Counted from the stretch's first letter, positions 47,400 through 60,269 are shown. The stretch is 64,000 nt of DNA from Selaginella tamariscina (GCA_003024785.1 PUQB01000080.1:434001-498000); one strand, 5' to 3'. A program made the numbers and translations. Notes: a model not told the origin generated them from the sequence alone.

Positions 47400-48800
47400 T
47401 TTGAGAGCTGATATGTTATGTTTGAGTTGTATGTCCCGTTTATACTAGTGTTTGGGCTCCAAAAATTTGTCATTTGAAGATTATTTTGCAATGCATGGCT
47501 CTATTTCGAATGGAGATAGCTTGTTTAAGGGTCTCTATTAACAAGTTTAACCCACAACTACACCTTGTGTCTTTCTTTATGCTATATGTGCGATTCTTCC
47601 ATTTCATGTTATCTATGTACTCAACTTCGTGTATGTATGCATGCATTGAATTGTACAACAACACGTATACACGGTGCACGCAGCGGTCTAAAGAGAGAAT
47701 GGCATAACCCCGTAAAAAACCGGTCATAATCTAGCAATGTAATTAAATAAAGGAAAAATAAATAAATAATATATATGATCTTTATAAAGTACGTTGATTA
47801 AGGTTTGTAATGAATGCACTTTATAGTTAAAATTTGGTTTATTAACACAGGATGCGAATGTTTATGAAAATGATTTTAATTTAAACAATATAATGTAATT
47901 AAATTAATTATCCACATCAATACTAATATTTAAAATTATATATAATACTTAATATAATTCTATTTCTAGAAATAAACTTTTGATAACCTGAGTACACAGT
48001 TATAGTTTTTTTTTGTTTGGTTTCTTTTAAAGAAGAGTTTGTCATATTTTTCCACAATATAATTCTACAAATATTTGTCATTGAAATTATTATAACAATT
48101 TTAATATCTTTAATTGTAAATTTATTACTCTAGAACGGAAATTAAACAGTTTATTCTTCATTCCGTTTAAATCTCATATGGTAAAATAATATTTAATTTT
48201 GTACACATGGCAATATCCATTGATTATATACGATATACCGTATATAAAATGCATTTAAAATGTATCAAATAGTGACTATTCTTTTTCAAGTGCTAACTGA
48301 GACTTCCACGTAGCAAAGATGATGTTTTGTTATATAATATATACACATGCACACACAGCCTTTAAAATAGATGTTCTGTATGAAATGTGTGTATTACAGT
48401 ATATATTAAAGTTAAAAGGGAACACATTTATAACACACACAAATTAGAATTCAATCACTATATTAAGCAAAGTATCTAATACCATACTAGAATCTTTTTC
48501 TACTAAAATTATATTTAATTCTAGTATATATTACCCAAATTATATAGTTTATTGTAATACGTTACTTTAGGAAATTTTATACTATAATTAACTATTTATC
48601 ATTAAGAAAAATAAAAAATTTAACAAAAAAAATTATTTCTACAATTAGAGTGTGTTTGTGTTTGTGTGTGTGAAAATTTACATATAGAACGGACGAGAAC
48701 CTGTGTATTGCACGTATGTAGTTTTATTCACAAACCAACAAGCTACAACGTGTCCTTAGCGTGAAAGGATCCACCACAACATATTGGACAGCGAGTTTCC
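47400..48800. other. AT-rich spacer between the GDSL and GH81 genes
   Basis: Upstream region of the GDSL gene (minus) and downstream of GH81 (minus). Low GC with scattered CA/GT tracts (48340-48360, 48645-48670). No coding sequence supported. Confidence 0.55.
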
Positions 48801-48812
48801 ATCGTCATGACT

Positions 48813-50895
48813 TTAAGAGCAAGTGTATTCCTGAGAGCCTTCCTCCTTATTCGCCATAAGCAGCCTGCAAAAGCATACACAAACCCCTTCCATCCTTCCC
48901 CAAACCCCGTTCATCTCAACTCTCGGCCACGTCCACGCCACAAGCTCTCTAACAAACCCCTGCTCCTCGAATAGCTTCTCAGTAACAGGAGTTATGGGCA
49001 AAACCTGTATGCCCGTCCTACACTCCCTCATATCCGCCGAAGCAAAACCACGTCCAGTATCCCTCTTGTTCGCCCACAGAACCCCCACAACCTTGTTCTC
49101 TTCACTAAACTCCCTCTCTATATACCTCCATTCTTTACAAACCACAGAGAATTGCAGAATGTATCTCGAGGATGTCAAGGTAGAGCGTGGTTCATCAGCC
49201 CCCACGTCTGAGTATTGCCATCCCGAGGAGTGCAGCAGAGTAGTAAGCATTAACTGCTTCACTGTACTCTCCTGGTTCCGACCGTCGGCAAACTCAGTTA
49301 AACCGCCAGCCCAGGAATGCATCAACCACAGGTCGAAGCACCTCAACCTGGTGAAGGAATATCCTTCTCCCTTTCTAAACGTCATGTAGTCCTCTACTAG
49401 AGTGTACAGGTGCTCCCTGTACTCCTCCCCACACGTTATCAATCTTGGCAAGTACGGCTCCGGCGTATACAAAGTATCCCCCAGTGGTAGTGGTGGTCAT
49501 TGTAAACCCGTTACCAAAGTCAGCACCGGTGCTCTGGTTCCAGTCCTGCTCACTAATCCTCCCCATACTGGGTCGTACACAAACCCGTTTTTCTGGTAAG
49601 TACCATCCAACCACGGTGTGAGGCTGGCATTCAGGAAGTCTCTAAGCCTGTCTATCACACCATAGTGACCCACTTCCTCGGCTATGAGTACCATTCTCGC
49701 AGCCCTAGCAACTGCCTTACCTGTATGTGAAGCGTCAGCATCTCTCTCTCTCTCTCTCTCTCACACCACACACACACACACAGTACCGTAGAAGTAGCTT
49801 GAATCCGTGAGTATCTGCTCCAGCTCGGACACATTCTTATCCAGAGCATTCTTAATCTTGTCGATTGAGGAAGGATCGTGTATGCCACCCTCAGAGTACC
49901 AGCCGGAGCACACGTGGCTAGGTTCCAGGTACCACGTATCACCAACCACGCCCACCAATGGACCGTCGATACTCTTGTAACACAGCTCAGACACAGAGTG
50001 CGTGGACAAGCTCGGGAACTTCATGATCTCCCTGTGCATCGGGAGGCTGAGCATGAGGAGTTGGCCGTGTCCCCTGGTCTTGAACTCGTAACCGATCTCA
50101 AACGGTTTGTTGAAGGTAGCGTGTCCCCTTACTGGATAGCAACTCTGAAACTCGTCCAGGATACGTTCACTGTTGGGAGTTGGTACGATTGACAACCGTA
50201 GTACGCCTTTGTACGGGCTCCTGCTTCTAAGGGATGATACGCCCTCCTTATGAAACTCAAGCCGCGAGCTTGTATACACACACCACGTTTGTCCATTGTT
50301 GAGTACCAGCCTGTGTTATAAGACGTTAACACGTAGAGAGAGAGAGAGAGTTTGCATGTGTGTATTGGGATACACACGCGCACGCACCTGTGCTTAGTGT
50401 TGTCGTAGTTGGATGTAAACTCCAGAATTGCATGTATAGTGGTAATGCTGAGAGGCTCAAAACCTGCATCTCCTTTAAAAACCATGGTTACATATGGACT
50501 GCCTCGAACAAGAGGCACTTTAAGCCCCTTGTTTGGTATTTCCAAAGTCACAGAGAGGTCAAGTGACTAACAACGTGTGTTTGATTTCCACGGCCGTGTG
50601 TGACGGTAATGTCTTGAGTAAATGGTTGAAGAATGTAGCTTGTGGTTACCACTCTAGCTGGGTAACACACAGTGAACGCACCCGGTGTAGATTGTACGAG
50701 GTATGGATGGATGTATTCTGGCTGTGTACCGTTCTTTAATACGTAGTTTAGCCAGAAAGTGTTTGTTGGTAAAGGGGGAGTGATGAGCTCGCTACTCCAT
50801 AAGCTGGATGGATTTGAAGCTGCTGCATTTGAGGCTTCTCCAAAGAGTTCAGAGGGACTCCGTGTTCGTCTGAACATTGCTTCCTCTGGCTGCAA
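48813..50895 (-). CDS. GH81 endo-1,3-beta-glucanase, three exons, several frameshifts
   Basis: GH81 enzymes cleave beta-1,3-glucan (callose or fungal wall). Minus-strand exons: 50895-50388, 50310-49787 and 49720-48813, joined as KHR-LVLNNGQTW and YFYG-KAVARAA with matching phases; introns carry GT/GA microsatellites. Motifs: PPLPTNTFWLNYVL near the start, VPLVRGSPYVTMVF, YEFKTRGHGQLL, LEEVGHYG-like LIAEEVGHYG, VYDPVWGGLVS, HSWAGGLTEFADGRNQEST holding catalytic-region residues, and NKVVGVLWANKRD. The signature YNDHHYHWG is present only in an alternative frame (about 49500-49480), entered and left by G-run length changes. Further shifts occur near 50560-50620, after QEST, and near 49200. No clear signal peptide is seen. 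Confidence 0.85.
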
Positions 50896-50909
50896 AGTAA
50901 TGTGTCAAG

Positions 50910-50961
<52 letters not shown>
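50910..50961. repeat. (GT)n-(GA)n microsatellite upstream of GH81
   Basis: Pure GT run then GA run, immediately 5' of the GH81 first exon, so in its promoter or 5' leader. Confidence 0.9.
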
Positions 50962-50962
<1 letters not shown>

Positions 50963-51207
50963 GCTTGTGTGTTGGTAGATGAATGTGATATCTTATTTAA
51001 GCAAGTGCAGATCTATGTCATATTATGTATATGTATCTATATTTACACATATATACATGCTTCGTCCCTGCATGTGTAAATGTGTTACTAGATCGTAGTG
51101 TCGACAATATACATATCCACATTTGCACACACAAACACACATATATTACAAATGCATGCATTCTTACATGTCTCAAATTATAGAAATTGAGACATATGTA
51201 TCTCATG

Positions 51208-51208
<1 letters not shown>

Positions 51209-51243
<35 letters not shown>
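51209..51243. repeat. (TA)n microsatellite
   Basis: Uninterrupted TA run of about 35 bp in a CA/TA-rich stretch (51000-51260). Confidence 0.9.
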
Positions 51244-51247
<4 letters not shown>

Positions 51248-51271
51248 CACTTACATGTGATATCGGGGGCG

Positions 51272-51424
51272 ATGGATCTAAATCAGAATCTGGGGGATGA
51301 TGATTATGATCTATGTGTAATTTTTGCAGCAGCTTATCAAAGAGCTTATGTGCCTTGTGCGCCAGATTGTCCCCCTGTTGTTCTCCTTCCTACACTATAT
51401 CAAAATATTTCACTCATACCCTAA
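51272..51424 (+). CDS. Possible small ORF or first exon, 50 aa
   Basis: Reads MDLNQNLGDDDYDLCVIF, then AAAYQRAYVPCAPDCPPVV and a stop. Composition is protein-like, with an acidic patch followed by CxPxCPP. The stretch stands out from AT-rich surroundings. I do not recognise a family; an acidic DDDYD followed by AAAY is loosely like N termini of Harbinger-derived proteins, but that is weak. Confidence 0.3.
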   Translation: MDLNQNLGDDDYDLCVIFAAAYQRAYVPCAPDCPPVVLLPTLYQNISLIP

Positions 51425-51429
51425 CATAA

Positions 51430-53510
51430 ATTACACTTAATTACATATTATACTAAATGTAGGCTTTATATCTAAGTAGACTTTAACGTGTCTATGCGTG
51501 TCGATGTGTCGATGTAGAAGTTTCTATGCAATATGATGTCACACACCCCACACACACACACACATTCTAATATAATTTAAAATCTATGACGGTTTATTAG
51601 TCATAAACTTCATTAAATCCTGACAAATGAAACATGTGATCTCTCTCTCACACACACGCACACGCACACGCACACGCGCACACCTTGTTCCATCTTGGTT
51701 TTCTCAATATAGCGATAACAGCGGTTAACTTGGCTCTTATATTAAACACCGTGAAGAATGCTTTCTTTGAGTGGGCTGCGTTAGACTCGACGACATTTGT
51801 ATTAACTGCCATTTGGAAATACAACGCTTGTGGGATGATGTTGTGGTTACACAGTTTAGTTTTTCTTTGTAAGCATCTTGTTTGCTTTACTTTGACACGA
51901 ATGAAAGTGTTCTTCCAAGCCAAGTTAGTATCTTCACACACGCACGCACACATGTTCAATACCATCGTTTAAAAGAAAATTGTATAACATGACACACGCA
52001 CGTGCATGCCACATACATGCCACATGGCAAGGCTAGCACTTGCACATTAAAACAAGTTTATCTAGTACAGGAGAAGTTGTGTAGCGGTCTTCATGTTGTC
52101 CTTAATAACTGAATCGCTGTCTTCTTGCAGTAACTATTGACACAAACACAATTACTTAAATAATTAATTGATATACAATCACTTAGACATACATGGAACA
52201 TCACTTCTCAGAGTGGTACAAGTAATGATGTTTATTTTTATTATAAATTAGATTATTTTTAGATCTATTAATACCATAGTTATTAATATGTAGTGCATGG
52301 TTTGGAGAGTTTAACATGTTTAAAAAGAACGGGTCTTTTAAGTGGTACAATAGAGGTTGGCAAATATTAAGCCAGTGGGCATATTAAAAAAACTTATATC
52401 AAAAAATATTCTTAAGGATATTCCAAAATATGCTAGAATATACCTAGAATATCCATGAATATACTAGAATATTCCGAAACGCCGAGCTTGATCCAAGTCA
52501 AGAAAATTAGTAAAAAGTAAATTAAATTCTAAAAAACTCAGTTTATAGGTAAATATAAAATATTTAAAACAAAGATTTATTTATTATTTATTAATTATTT
52601 ATTAGAACCAGGCTTGCAAGAGCTACACATTGTTGAGATTGATTTATGTTGTAAATTAATAAGTTTTAAGAAGTTATATATAATAACTAAAAATCATATT
52701 TAAATTAAATTAAATTTTTCTATTACGAGAATAACTTTGGAATAAAATATAGATAAATAAACATAGAAAAGTAATATTTAAAAGATATACTAGAAGGAAA
52801 ATCAGACTTCATTCAATTAACCAGTTATTAAAGCTTACATTTTAATTAGTTTATTCTAAATACAAAGTCATACTATTCCTATGGATAGGCGAGATATGAA
52901 AATCAAAAACTAAAGTATAATAATATTAAGCTTAAATAGTTTGTTAAATTAAATGGCACAATTAATCAAGAAACATCATGAAACAAATATTTTAATATTA
53001 AGTGATAGTAAATAAAAAATAAACATATAATGAACTTAATTGAACACTAAATTGCATCAACAGTAAATTTTAACATTTGTTCCACTTGTGACATGTAAAT
53101 ATTTTAAAAAAACTTTAATTTTATAATATTTCATAGATTTAGTATTAGCAAGTTATATGAATAAACTATTTGCTTCTTGTATTTATTCTATGGATTATTA
53201 AATAATAACTTATATATGTATTATTAAATAAGAACTTAAAATATTATGTATTATTAAACTAGATATAATAGAATACTATTAAATTAGATATGGGAATATT
53301 AATATTTGATTAGATCTAGTTTAATAATATTCTATAATATCTAAGGTTAAATATTATTAACTAAATATTAATATAAATTGTAAATATAGTTAATATAAAC
53401 TATTAGACCTAGTTTGTAATATCTAAGGTTAACTATCATTAACTAAATATTAAAATACTATTAAAACTAATATTATGAAACAATAACTTAGAATATTATA
53501 TATTAAAATC
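51430..53510. other. AT-rich spacer; one unassigned open stretch
   Basis: 51680-51972 is open on both strands for about 95-105 codons with no recognisable motif. It is bounded by GC-dinucleotide repeats. The rest is very AT-rich, with ATTAAAC/TAGATAT phrases repeated around 53200-53520. Confidence 0.45.
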
Positions 53511-53514
53511 TAGA

Positions 53515-54010
53515 TATTATTAAACAGTAACTTTCATCTTTATTCAACGTTTCTTTTTAAAGATGACTTAATAACCAGTATAGGTACACATATATAAACA
53601 TGTATACACAGACACATTTACATTCAATGAAGTATATACATACATATACACTGTGTGTGTATGGCCGGATAATGCAATACATATAGGAAAATGTGTTATA
53701 TCTAAGTTAACTTCCAACATTTTAAAATTATTTTACTAGTTTTAAAATAAATAAATAATTTATAATTCAAATTTTTTAGATAATATATTACATTGTGTAA
53801 GTGTGTGAGCTTGTGTTGTGATGTGTAATGTGTATGTGTAGCTATAGACAGCAGTTGCTAATACTAACCTCACGCTGTTTGTATTTATTCTGAACAACCT
53901 TGAGCGTGCCTTTCTTCCAGTGAAACTCATGAACTGCCCTCAACTGAGATGAGTTGTATCCACTATAATGTTGTGTAGCGTCACAGTCTGGCCACACATA
54001 TTGCAATGTG
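53515..54010 (-). other. Duplicated segment, left copy, with a small unknown exon
   Basis: Shares an ordered series of phrases with 60270-60725: TTTATTCAACGTTTCTTTTT, ATACACTGTGTGTGTATGG, GCCGGATAATG, and GAGCGTGCCTTTCTTCC. On the minus strand (about 54000-53870) an open stretch reads CVWPDCDATQHYSGYNSS, then QLRAVHEFHWKKGTLKVV. The right copy preserves CVWPDCD and RAVHE.YWKKGTL, so the protein sequence is conserved between copies while flanking DNA is not. Family unknown; the function is not assignable. Confidence 0.5.
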
Positions 54011-54185
54011 TGTGTGTATATCTACGCATTGTGTGTATGTGTGTGTGTATACGTTTATTGACAATCTTTACTACAGTACGCAAATGTTTTGATTGTTGGA
54101 AATGAAATTAAATGATTTAGAATCAAAGAAAAACACCAAGGGGCAAACTATCAATATCGTTGACACCTTTGGGAAGTGCGCCTGA

Positions 54186-54220
54186 TGTATATATATATAT
54201 AATATATAGAGAGAGAGAGA

Positions 54221-54252
<32 letters not shown>
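54186..54252. repeat. GA-rich microsatellite
   Basis: Imperfect GA run with AAGAG interruptions following a TA tract. Confidence 0.85.
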
Positions 54253-54259
54253 TTATTCT

Positions 54260-55334
54260 CATAACCAACTTACAACGGTATATATCGCACCTATACGAAT
54301 TGCCCTTTTAGCCCCCTTTGCCCTTCTACCCTTTTGCTTCTTTGGTTGGACTTGTGAAAGTCTGTGTTTACGGCACATGCGTGGGTTTGCATATGTATGT
54401 GTGTATATAGCATTCATATTTTGATAGTATAATATACATATGCATACACACAAGTAGTATCAGCGTGCCTATTTTGCCGTGCACATGGATATGATTTCAA
54501 CTTCAACAACTTTACCACATTTCTGATCATGTTTAAACTCCAGATTAGCATAATTATTTTTATAAAATAACATATTTGAGTAGAAAGATCCCATGGATAT
54601 TCTTTTGTTCAGAGGCTAGAATTTATATTCATTAGTGGATTTTAATAATAATAATGATGTTTCTCTACTTATGCAAAGGCAAACTACTTCCTGGTGGTAA
54701 ACCCCCAGATTTTATCAGTAAGTTATTAATTTAGTCATGGTTTAATTAATAAACATTGTCATAATAATGTTGAGTTATGTAATTATCTGAAAAATAATAT
54801 ATATAAAGATTATTTATACTTAGAATTTATATAATAATGTAAAATGATACAGCACGTTTTTAAATATTCCATTCGCACGACCTCACTCATCTTCAACTAA
54901 TGCTGACTTCGCATCTGGTGGAACTCGTTTATACAACAATGTGTTCGTAAGTTCGTCTGTGTGTGTAGTGTGGATCTGTGTAAATATATTAAGTACACCC
55001 AGAGTTAATTCAATTATTATATAAATTATATACATTGCTTTATTATATAGATTGTAGGCTTAATTAGATCAAATTAAATTCAATATAAAATGTACATATA
55101 GTATTGTTTTAGCTAATGTACAAGCATTTAACAGAGATGCAGGACACAGGAGAGAGAGCCTACTCTCGCGTTCAAGTTAACCACGGTAATTTCAAGTGTT
55201 TACTCTGGTCAAAATGAAGAATGTGCTGCGAACATCTTTTACTTGGTTCGTATAGAAGATCCAATCCAAGTGGTACTGTTTTAAATTATGGTATATTTTA
55301 TACTATAAAACGAATATTCTTATATTAATGATGC
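54260..55334. other. Spacer with exon-like fragments left of gypsy C
   Basis: On the minus strand at 54380-54280, a lysine/arginine-rich piece (VQPKKQKGRRAKGAKRAIR) looks like a nuclear-localisation type segment. On the plus strand, GT-bounded open pieces occur at about 54675-54718 (ANYFLVVNPQILS) and 55195-55265 (GQNEECAANIFYLVRIED). No gene model could be built. Confidence 0.3.
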
Positions 55335-55537
55335 TGAAAGAGCAGATATATAATGAAATGTCCGATGTATTAGTTTACAAAAACCCTGCTTATATACAGG
55401 AGACCTCCTGCCACGTGGCACACATGCGACACGTGGCGCTGACACATGGGGGCCAGATCACCACCCATGTGTCACTACGCATGTGTGTATATACACATGC
55501 GTATATACGGTATATTAATAATATACAGTATCTTACA
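55335..55537 (-). repeat. 3' LTR of gypsy C
   Basis: 203 bp, nearly identical to the right LTR. Contains two CCACGTGGC/ACACGTGGC boxes and CATGTGT repeats near 55410-55480; these resemble G-box motifs. Confidence 0.9.
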
Positions 55538-56570
55538 CTATCCTCCCCTCTGCCTGTGTAGATGGTGATGGATCTGATGGTCCTGGATCCGTGTGAGCTG
55601 GGCCATCTAAGGTATGACCAAATGTACTCAACGAGTCTCGAACGACAAACCGTTTCATTCGAACCACGTGAACTATCTCAACCTCATGAGATCCCACCAA
55701 CTGTACTTGATATACCTGAGGACCAACCTTTCGGAGTACTCGGTAGGGACCAAGCCACTTATGTAATAAACCAGTTGCAAGCCCAGGTGCAGTCAGCTTG
55801 GGAAAACGTACCAGGACTAAGTCACCGTCAGCAAAATCTGGTGGAATTTGATGTCGTGCATTGTAAGAAGATTGCTGCCGCATTTGAGCTCGACCAAGAT
55901 GTTCAGCAGACTCTGCACGCAGAAGAGGCAAAAGCATCCAAATGTCGAGCCCACATCTTTGCATCCTCGGCACGTGGCAGATTCGATGATAACCCAATTC
56001 ACTAGGCAACTTAGGATCATATCCATACAATGCCTTGAATGGAGAGATACCAATCGAACTCTGAATGCCTGTTACATAAGCAAATCTCAAACATCGCAAA
56101 TACCAATCCCAGTCCGTGTGATTGAAGTTCACATACTTCGAGATCATACCCTTGAAGGTCCGATTCAATCGCTCCACCAAACCATCAGTTTGTGGATGAT
56201 ATGGAGAGGCAAATGAATGTTTTACCCCTAACCTCTCACACAACACTCGGAATACCTCTGCAATGAAAGCGGGGCCATTGTCTGATAACATCCGCTCTGG
56301 ACAAGAATGCTGCAAAACCACATTATCGAACAGAAACAAAGCTGTTGACATGGCAGTTGCATCCGGAAGAGCACCAACCTCCACCCATCGAGTTAAATAA
56401 TCGATACAACAATGATGTACTGGTTACCTTGAGAAGAACGTGGAAAAGGTCCCATTAAATCCACTGCAATTAACTCAAAAGGGCGAGAGACATTGATGGA
56501 TTCCAACACCCCATGGCCCGAGTCGTAGAGGAATTCCGAGTTTGACAAGTGGGACAGCTTTGAATATACC
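55533..56570 (-). pseudogene. Integrase of gypsy C
   Basis: The 283-codon frame (56384-55533) holds MLSDNGPAFIAEVFRVLCER (second Asp), SPYHPQTDGLVERLNRT (Glu), YLRCLRFAYVTGIQSSIG, and C-terminal LHKWLGPYRVLRKVG, the GPY/F module. The first part of the core lies in broken frames at 56570-56390. The frame ends beside the LTR with no chromodomain. Confidence 0.9.
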
Positions 56571-56573
56571 TGA

Positions 56574-58151
56574 TCACATCACCACGCATGCTGGCCAATA
56601 AAATGATCGGCGCAGCTTCTCCAACACTCGTTGGTGACCAAGATGACCTCCAACAATAGGTGAATCATGATATGCTCGAAGAAGGTGTGGAACATATGTA
56701 GAGGGTACAGCCAAACGCCATCTGTCCTCTGGATTTGTCCCAATAAAATACAATAAACCATCCTGAAGTCGAAACTGAGCATGATATTGTCGAAACCGAG
56801 GTTCGGAAGACGGATTTGCAAACGCATCGCGTAATTGCCTCGTCCATGGTTCATGTTTTTGAGCATCCTGCCACTGTTCCAAGGATGGTAAGTCGGCATC
56901 GAATACCTGAGGGGCTTGTATCAAACCGAATGCTGCAGCTACTGCATGAGCAGGCAAAGTGGAATCGGAGAGGGGTGCTCGAGAAAGTGCATCCGCATCC
57001 ACCATTGTTCGCCCAGGCCTGTGCACCACCTTAAAGTTATATACTGGAGACGTAATGCCCATCTGGCTAGCACCCACTAAATTCTTCCGTTTTAATAAGG
57101 AAGTGACAGCAGCATGATCACACTCCAAAAGTGTTTCACTCCCATGTAAGTAGGCATGAAGTCGTTCAAAACCCCAAACAGCAGCAAGGCATTCTTTTTC
57201 AGTAGTGGAATAATTCCGCTCAGCCGGCGTGAGTACTCGACTAATGTAAGCCACCGGGTGTCGAATTGAAGAATCCACAGCATCAGTTTGCATCAATACA
57301 CCACCAATACCAACATCTGAGGCATCTACTCGTAAAATGAACGGACGAGTAAAATCTGGGTATTGAAGCAATGGTGGAGTTGTCAGGAACTCTTTTAACT
57401 GGTCAAATGCCTGCTGACACCTGCGAGTCCACCTGAAAGATACCTGTGGATGAACTAACTCCCGAAGAGGGGCAGTTCGATCAGTGAGATGATCGATGAA
57501 TCGACCCAAGTACTGCACCTGCCCAAGAAACGCTGGACTTCCTGTACTGTACGGGGACGAGGGAACTCTCGAACAGCTCGCAACTTCATTGGATCCACCT
57601 GTAAACCCTCTCGAGATATACGGTAACCCAAGTAAGTGGTGTCGGTCGAACCAAACACACACTTTTCAAGTTTCAACTTCAGGCCAACTTCTCGAAATCG
57701 ATCAAGAACGCGCCGTACATCACGAATGTGATCCTCCCAAGAACCAGACCCATGAATGAGCACATCGTCGATAAAATCGGCAGTGATATCAGGCATATCG
57801 GAAAGAAGCTCATCCATCATGCGTTGAAAGGTGGCAGGAGCTGAAGTCAATCCAAAAGGCATGACCAAAAACTCGTAAAGACCAAATGGTGTCCGGAAGG
57901 CCGTTTTTGGAATATCCTCCTCAGCCATAGGAACCTGCCAATATCCTGATGCCAAATCCAACTTAGTAAACCATCGACTCTGACCCAAACGATCTAATAG
58001 ATCGGCAGAGTTCGGAAGTGGATAGACATCTTTGATGGTAACATCGTTGAGGTCGGTAATCCACACAAAATCGGAGAGATCCATCAGGCTTGGGAACCAA
58101 ATGAGGTTCACATGCCCATGGACTCCGTGATGGACGACACACCGTTACCAA
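56574..58151 (-). pseudogene. Reverse transcriptase-RNase H of gypsy C
   Basis: RT frame 58111-57455: [52 protein letters not shown], active site FIDDVLIHG, then LEKCVFGSTDTTYLGYRIS. The next frame (57662-56574) gives RNase H: RPFILRVDASDVGIGGVL, STTEKECLAAVWGFERLHAY, VVHRPGRTMVDADALSR, and the integrase zinc-binding start GGHLGHQRVLEKLRRSF. The frame change falls near 57500-57540. Confidence 0.92.
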
Positions 58152-58499
58152 TCATATCAGTAACAGCTGTTCGCATGGCTGATAACTCTTTGGTGACCTG
58201 CGTCGAACCGGGACTTTGAAAGGCTTTGCATTGCCGTGGGTATACAGTGTCGAGTCTTCACACGTGCACCTTGGGACAGATCAAATTTGAACAAACTTGC
58301 ATACTGTGCTTAAGTTGTTCGATGCATGTGCTCGACACTCAGGTGACGGATCCGGCATTTGAACCTGTTGAGATGAACACCACCCCAAGACCGGAATCAA
58401 AGGAGCTGTATGTGTGATACAAACAGCAACAAGCTTCTCTGGACGTAAAGGAACAGACTGCAAGACACAGACTCCAAGCGTAATACAGGAGGAGAGAGT

Positions 58500-59975
58500 G
58501 AAAAATCACATACCTTTCGACTGCTTTAACCAATCACATCCCAGAATAATGTCAAAGACCTGGGAAGGGACAACCCTAAGAGACCCAGAGGGAAACTTAC
58601 GATTGTCACCCAAAACCAGCGTAGTCGAAGTGGTGTACTGTGATACTGCACGAGACTGCCCATTACCATATAAAATGTGCAAGACCTTATCTGCACGTCT
58701 TAAGGGTAACGAGCACCGATGCGTTATGGAAGACATACTGGATCCTGTATCCACAAGCACTGTGACTGAAAGATCATTCACTGTGCAGAAAATGTGAAAA
58801 CTGGATGATCTGGTGGAACTTGCAAACCTTGATATGCATAGCGGAAAAAGCATGGAGGTGAAGTCTCCATCGCACGGGATCCCTCCGTCGCCCGTACGAT
58901 TACTGGTTTTCCGCAACAGATCCATGCAAGAGAGGCTTCGTCATCTGGAAGCTCATCATCAGACATAATGGCCGCCACAGGCACACCATCCGGAACATAT
59001 GGTCGCCAGCCTGGATGTGGTGGACGCCAATCAGGATACACATCGCATGCCCGCCAAGTATGTCCAGGCGCCCAACAGGCCCAACAATGAACTTGATTGG
59101 GTCGACCTGCATTGTTCCGATTCCTCCTGTCACGAATCCGTGGATTTTGACCACCACGGGCAGGTACTGGAGCAGGTGCAGGACGATTTCGTGGAGGTGG
59201 TCCACGGGGTGGGCCCCGAGGTCGACCACGAAAGGCTTGCGTGCGGGCACATATGCAGCAGCATCAACCTCCATTGGATCAGCACGCTGAACAAGAGGAG
59301 CAGGTAACCCAAGGGGAACACGGCCCTCACCAGGCACCAACTCAAAACGTTGAGCTAGTGCAAAAGCTTCCTCCAATGTGGTAGGACGAAGAGCCCGAAC
59401 GAATCGAACAAGTTCGGGTCGCATAGTTGGCCATAACATACCGAGCTTAATAGGCTCAGGCATGTTAGGATATGCACGCCGAACTAAATCCCCGAACCTA
59501 ATACTGAACCGCATAACAGACTCACCAGGATGTTGTCGTATCGCATGCAGTTGTTGGAAAGCATCATCTGAATCCTCAACTTTGCCAAACGTACGTTTGA
59601 GGCATTCCGTTAACCGATTACTATTGGCTTGAATCTCCGCAGCCAATCCATTATACCACTTGAGCGCAGGGCCTTCCAAACATGTAGGGAATTCTCTGAG
59701 AGCACGGGCCTCATCCCAACCATGGTAACGAACAATGACTTGGAAATGATCAAACCAGTGGTATACATCATCTCCCGGATCACCACAAAAAGATCGGGGT
59801 CGAACCCTCGGATTTGTTGTGAAGAAGATGAAGGAGTACTAGAAGCAGATCCCCCGGCATGAGGCTCAGACGGGGAAGAGGAGGACGGACCCTCAACAAA
59901 GCGCTCCAACAACTTAGTTTGTGCATCAATAGCAGTAGCAATAATGCTAAAAGCCGTCTCCATGTTCATTGTCAT
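58500..59975 (-). pseudogene. Gag-protease of gypsy C
   Basis: Start near 59975 (MTMNMETAFSIIATAIDA). A Ser/Pro-rich linker follows, then the capsid frame 59679-58900 (EGPALKWYNGLAAEI, FQQLHAIRQHPGESVMRFS, LEEAFALAQRFE). The zinc knuckle CWACWAPGHTWRAC is in another frame near 59080-59040. The protease is at 58925-58506 with VLVDTGSSMSSI and FDIILGCDWLK. Three or more frame changes. Confidence 0.85.
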
Positions 59976-60028
59976 GGAAACAAGAAAAAGAAAAGGCGGA
60001 AGAAAGGAATACCCAACTTCTCCACCAA

Positions 60029-60228
60029 TGAAAGAGCAGATATATAATGAAAATGTCATGTATTAGTTTACAAAAACCCTGCTTATATACAGGAGACCTC
60101 CTGCCACGTGGCACACATGCGACACGTGGCGCTGACACATGGGGCCAGATCACCACCCATGTGTCACTGCATGTGTGTATATACACACGCGTATATACGG
60201 TATATTAATTAATATACAGTATCTTACA
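60029..60228 (-). repeat. 5' LTR of gypsy C
   Basis: 200 bp. Sequence following in the element sense is TTGGTGGAGAAGTTGGG, the primer-site position; it is not the initiator-Met site and the tRNA is unassigned. Confidence 0.9.
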
Positions 60229-60269
60229 ATGCATCTAAACATATTTTATAGCTTTAGTATTATCAAGTT

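Larger units (their letters stand above)
55335..60228 (-). mobile_element. Ty3/gypsy element C with ~200-bp LTRs
   Basis: Direct LTRs at 55335-55537 and 60029-60228 (TGAAAGAG...CTTACA on plus). Flanks share ATGC (4 bp). A minus-strand polypurine tract (GCAGAGGGGAGGATAG) abuts the left LTR. Minus-strand order: gag, zinc knuckle, protease, RT, RNase H, integrase. The RT active site is FIDD and no chromodomain follows the integrase, so it differs from elements A and B. It lies between the two copies of a duplicated host segment. Several frameshifts are present. Confidence 0.92.

Noticed and set aside
51685..51972. Gene on either strand at 51.65-51.97 kb
   Set aside because: Both strands are open for about 100 codons, no motif is visible, and the frame enters CA repeats at one end; not enough to call.
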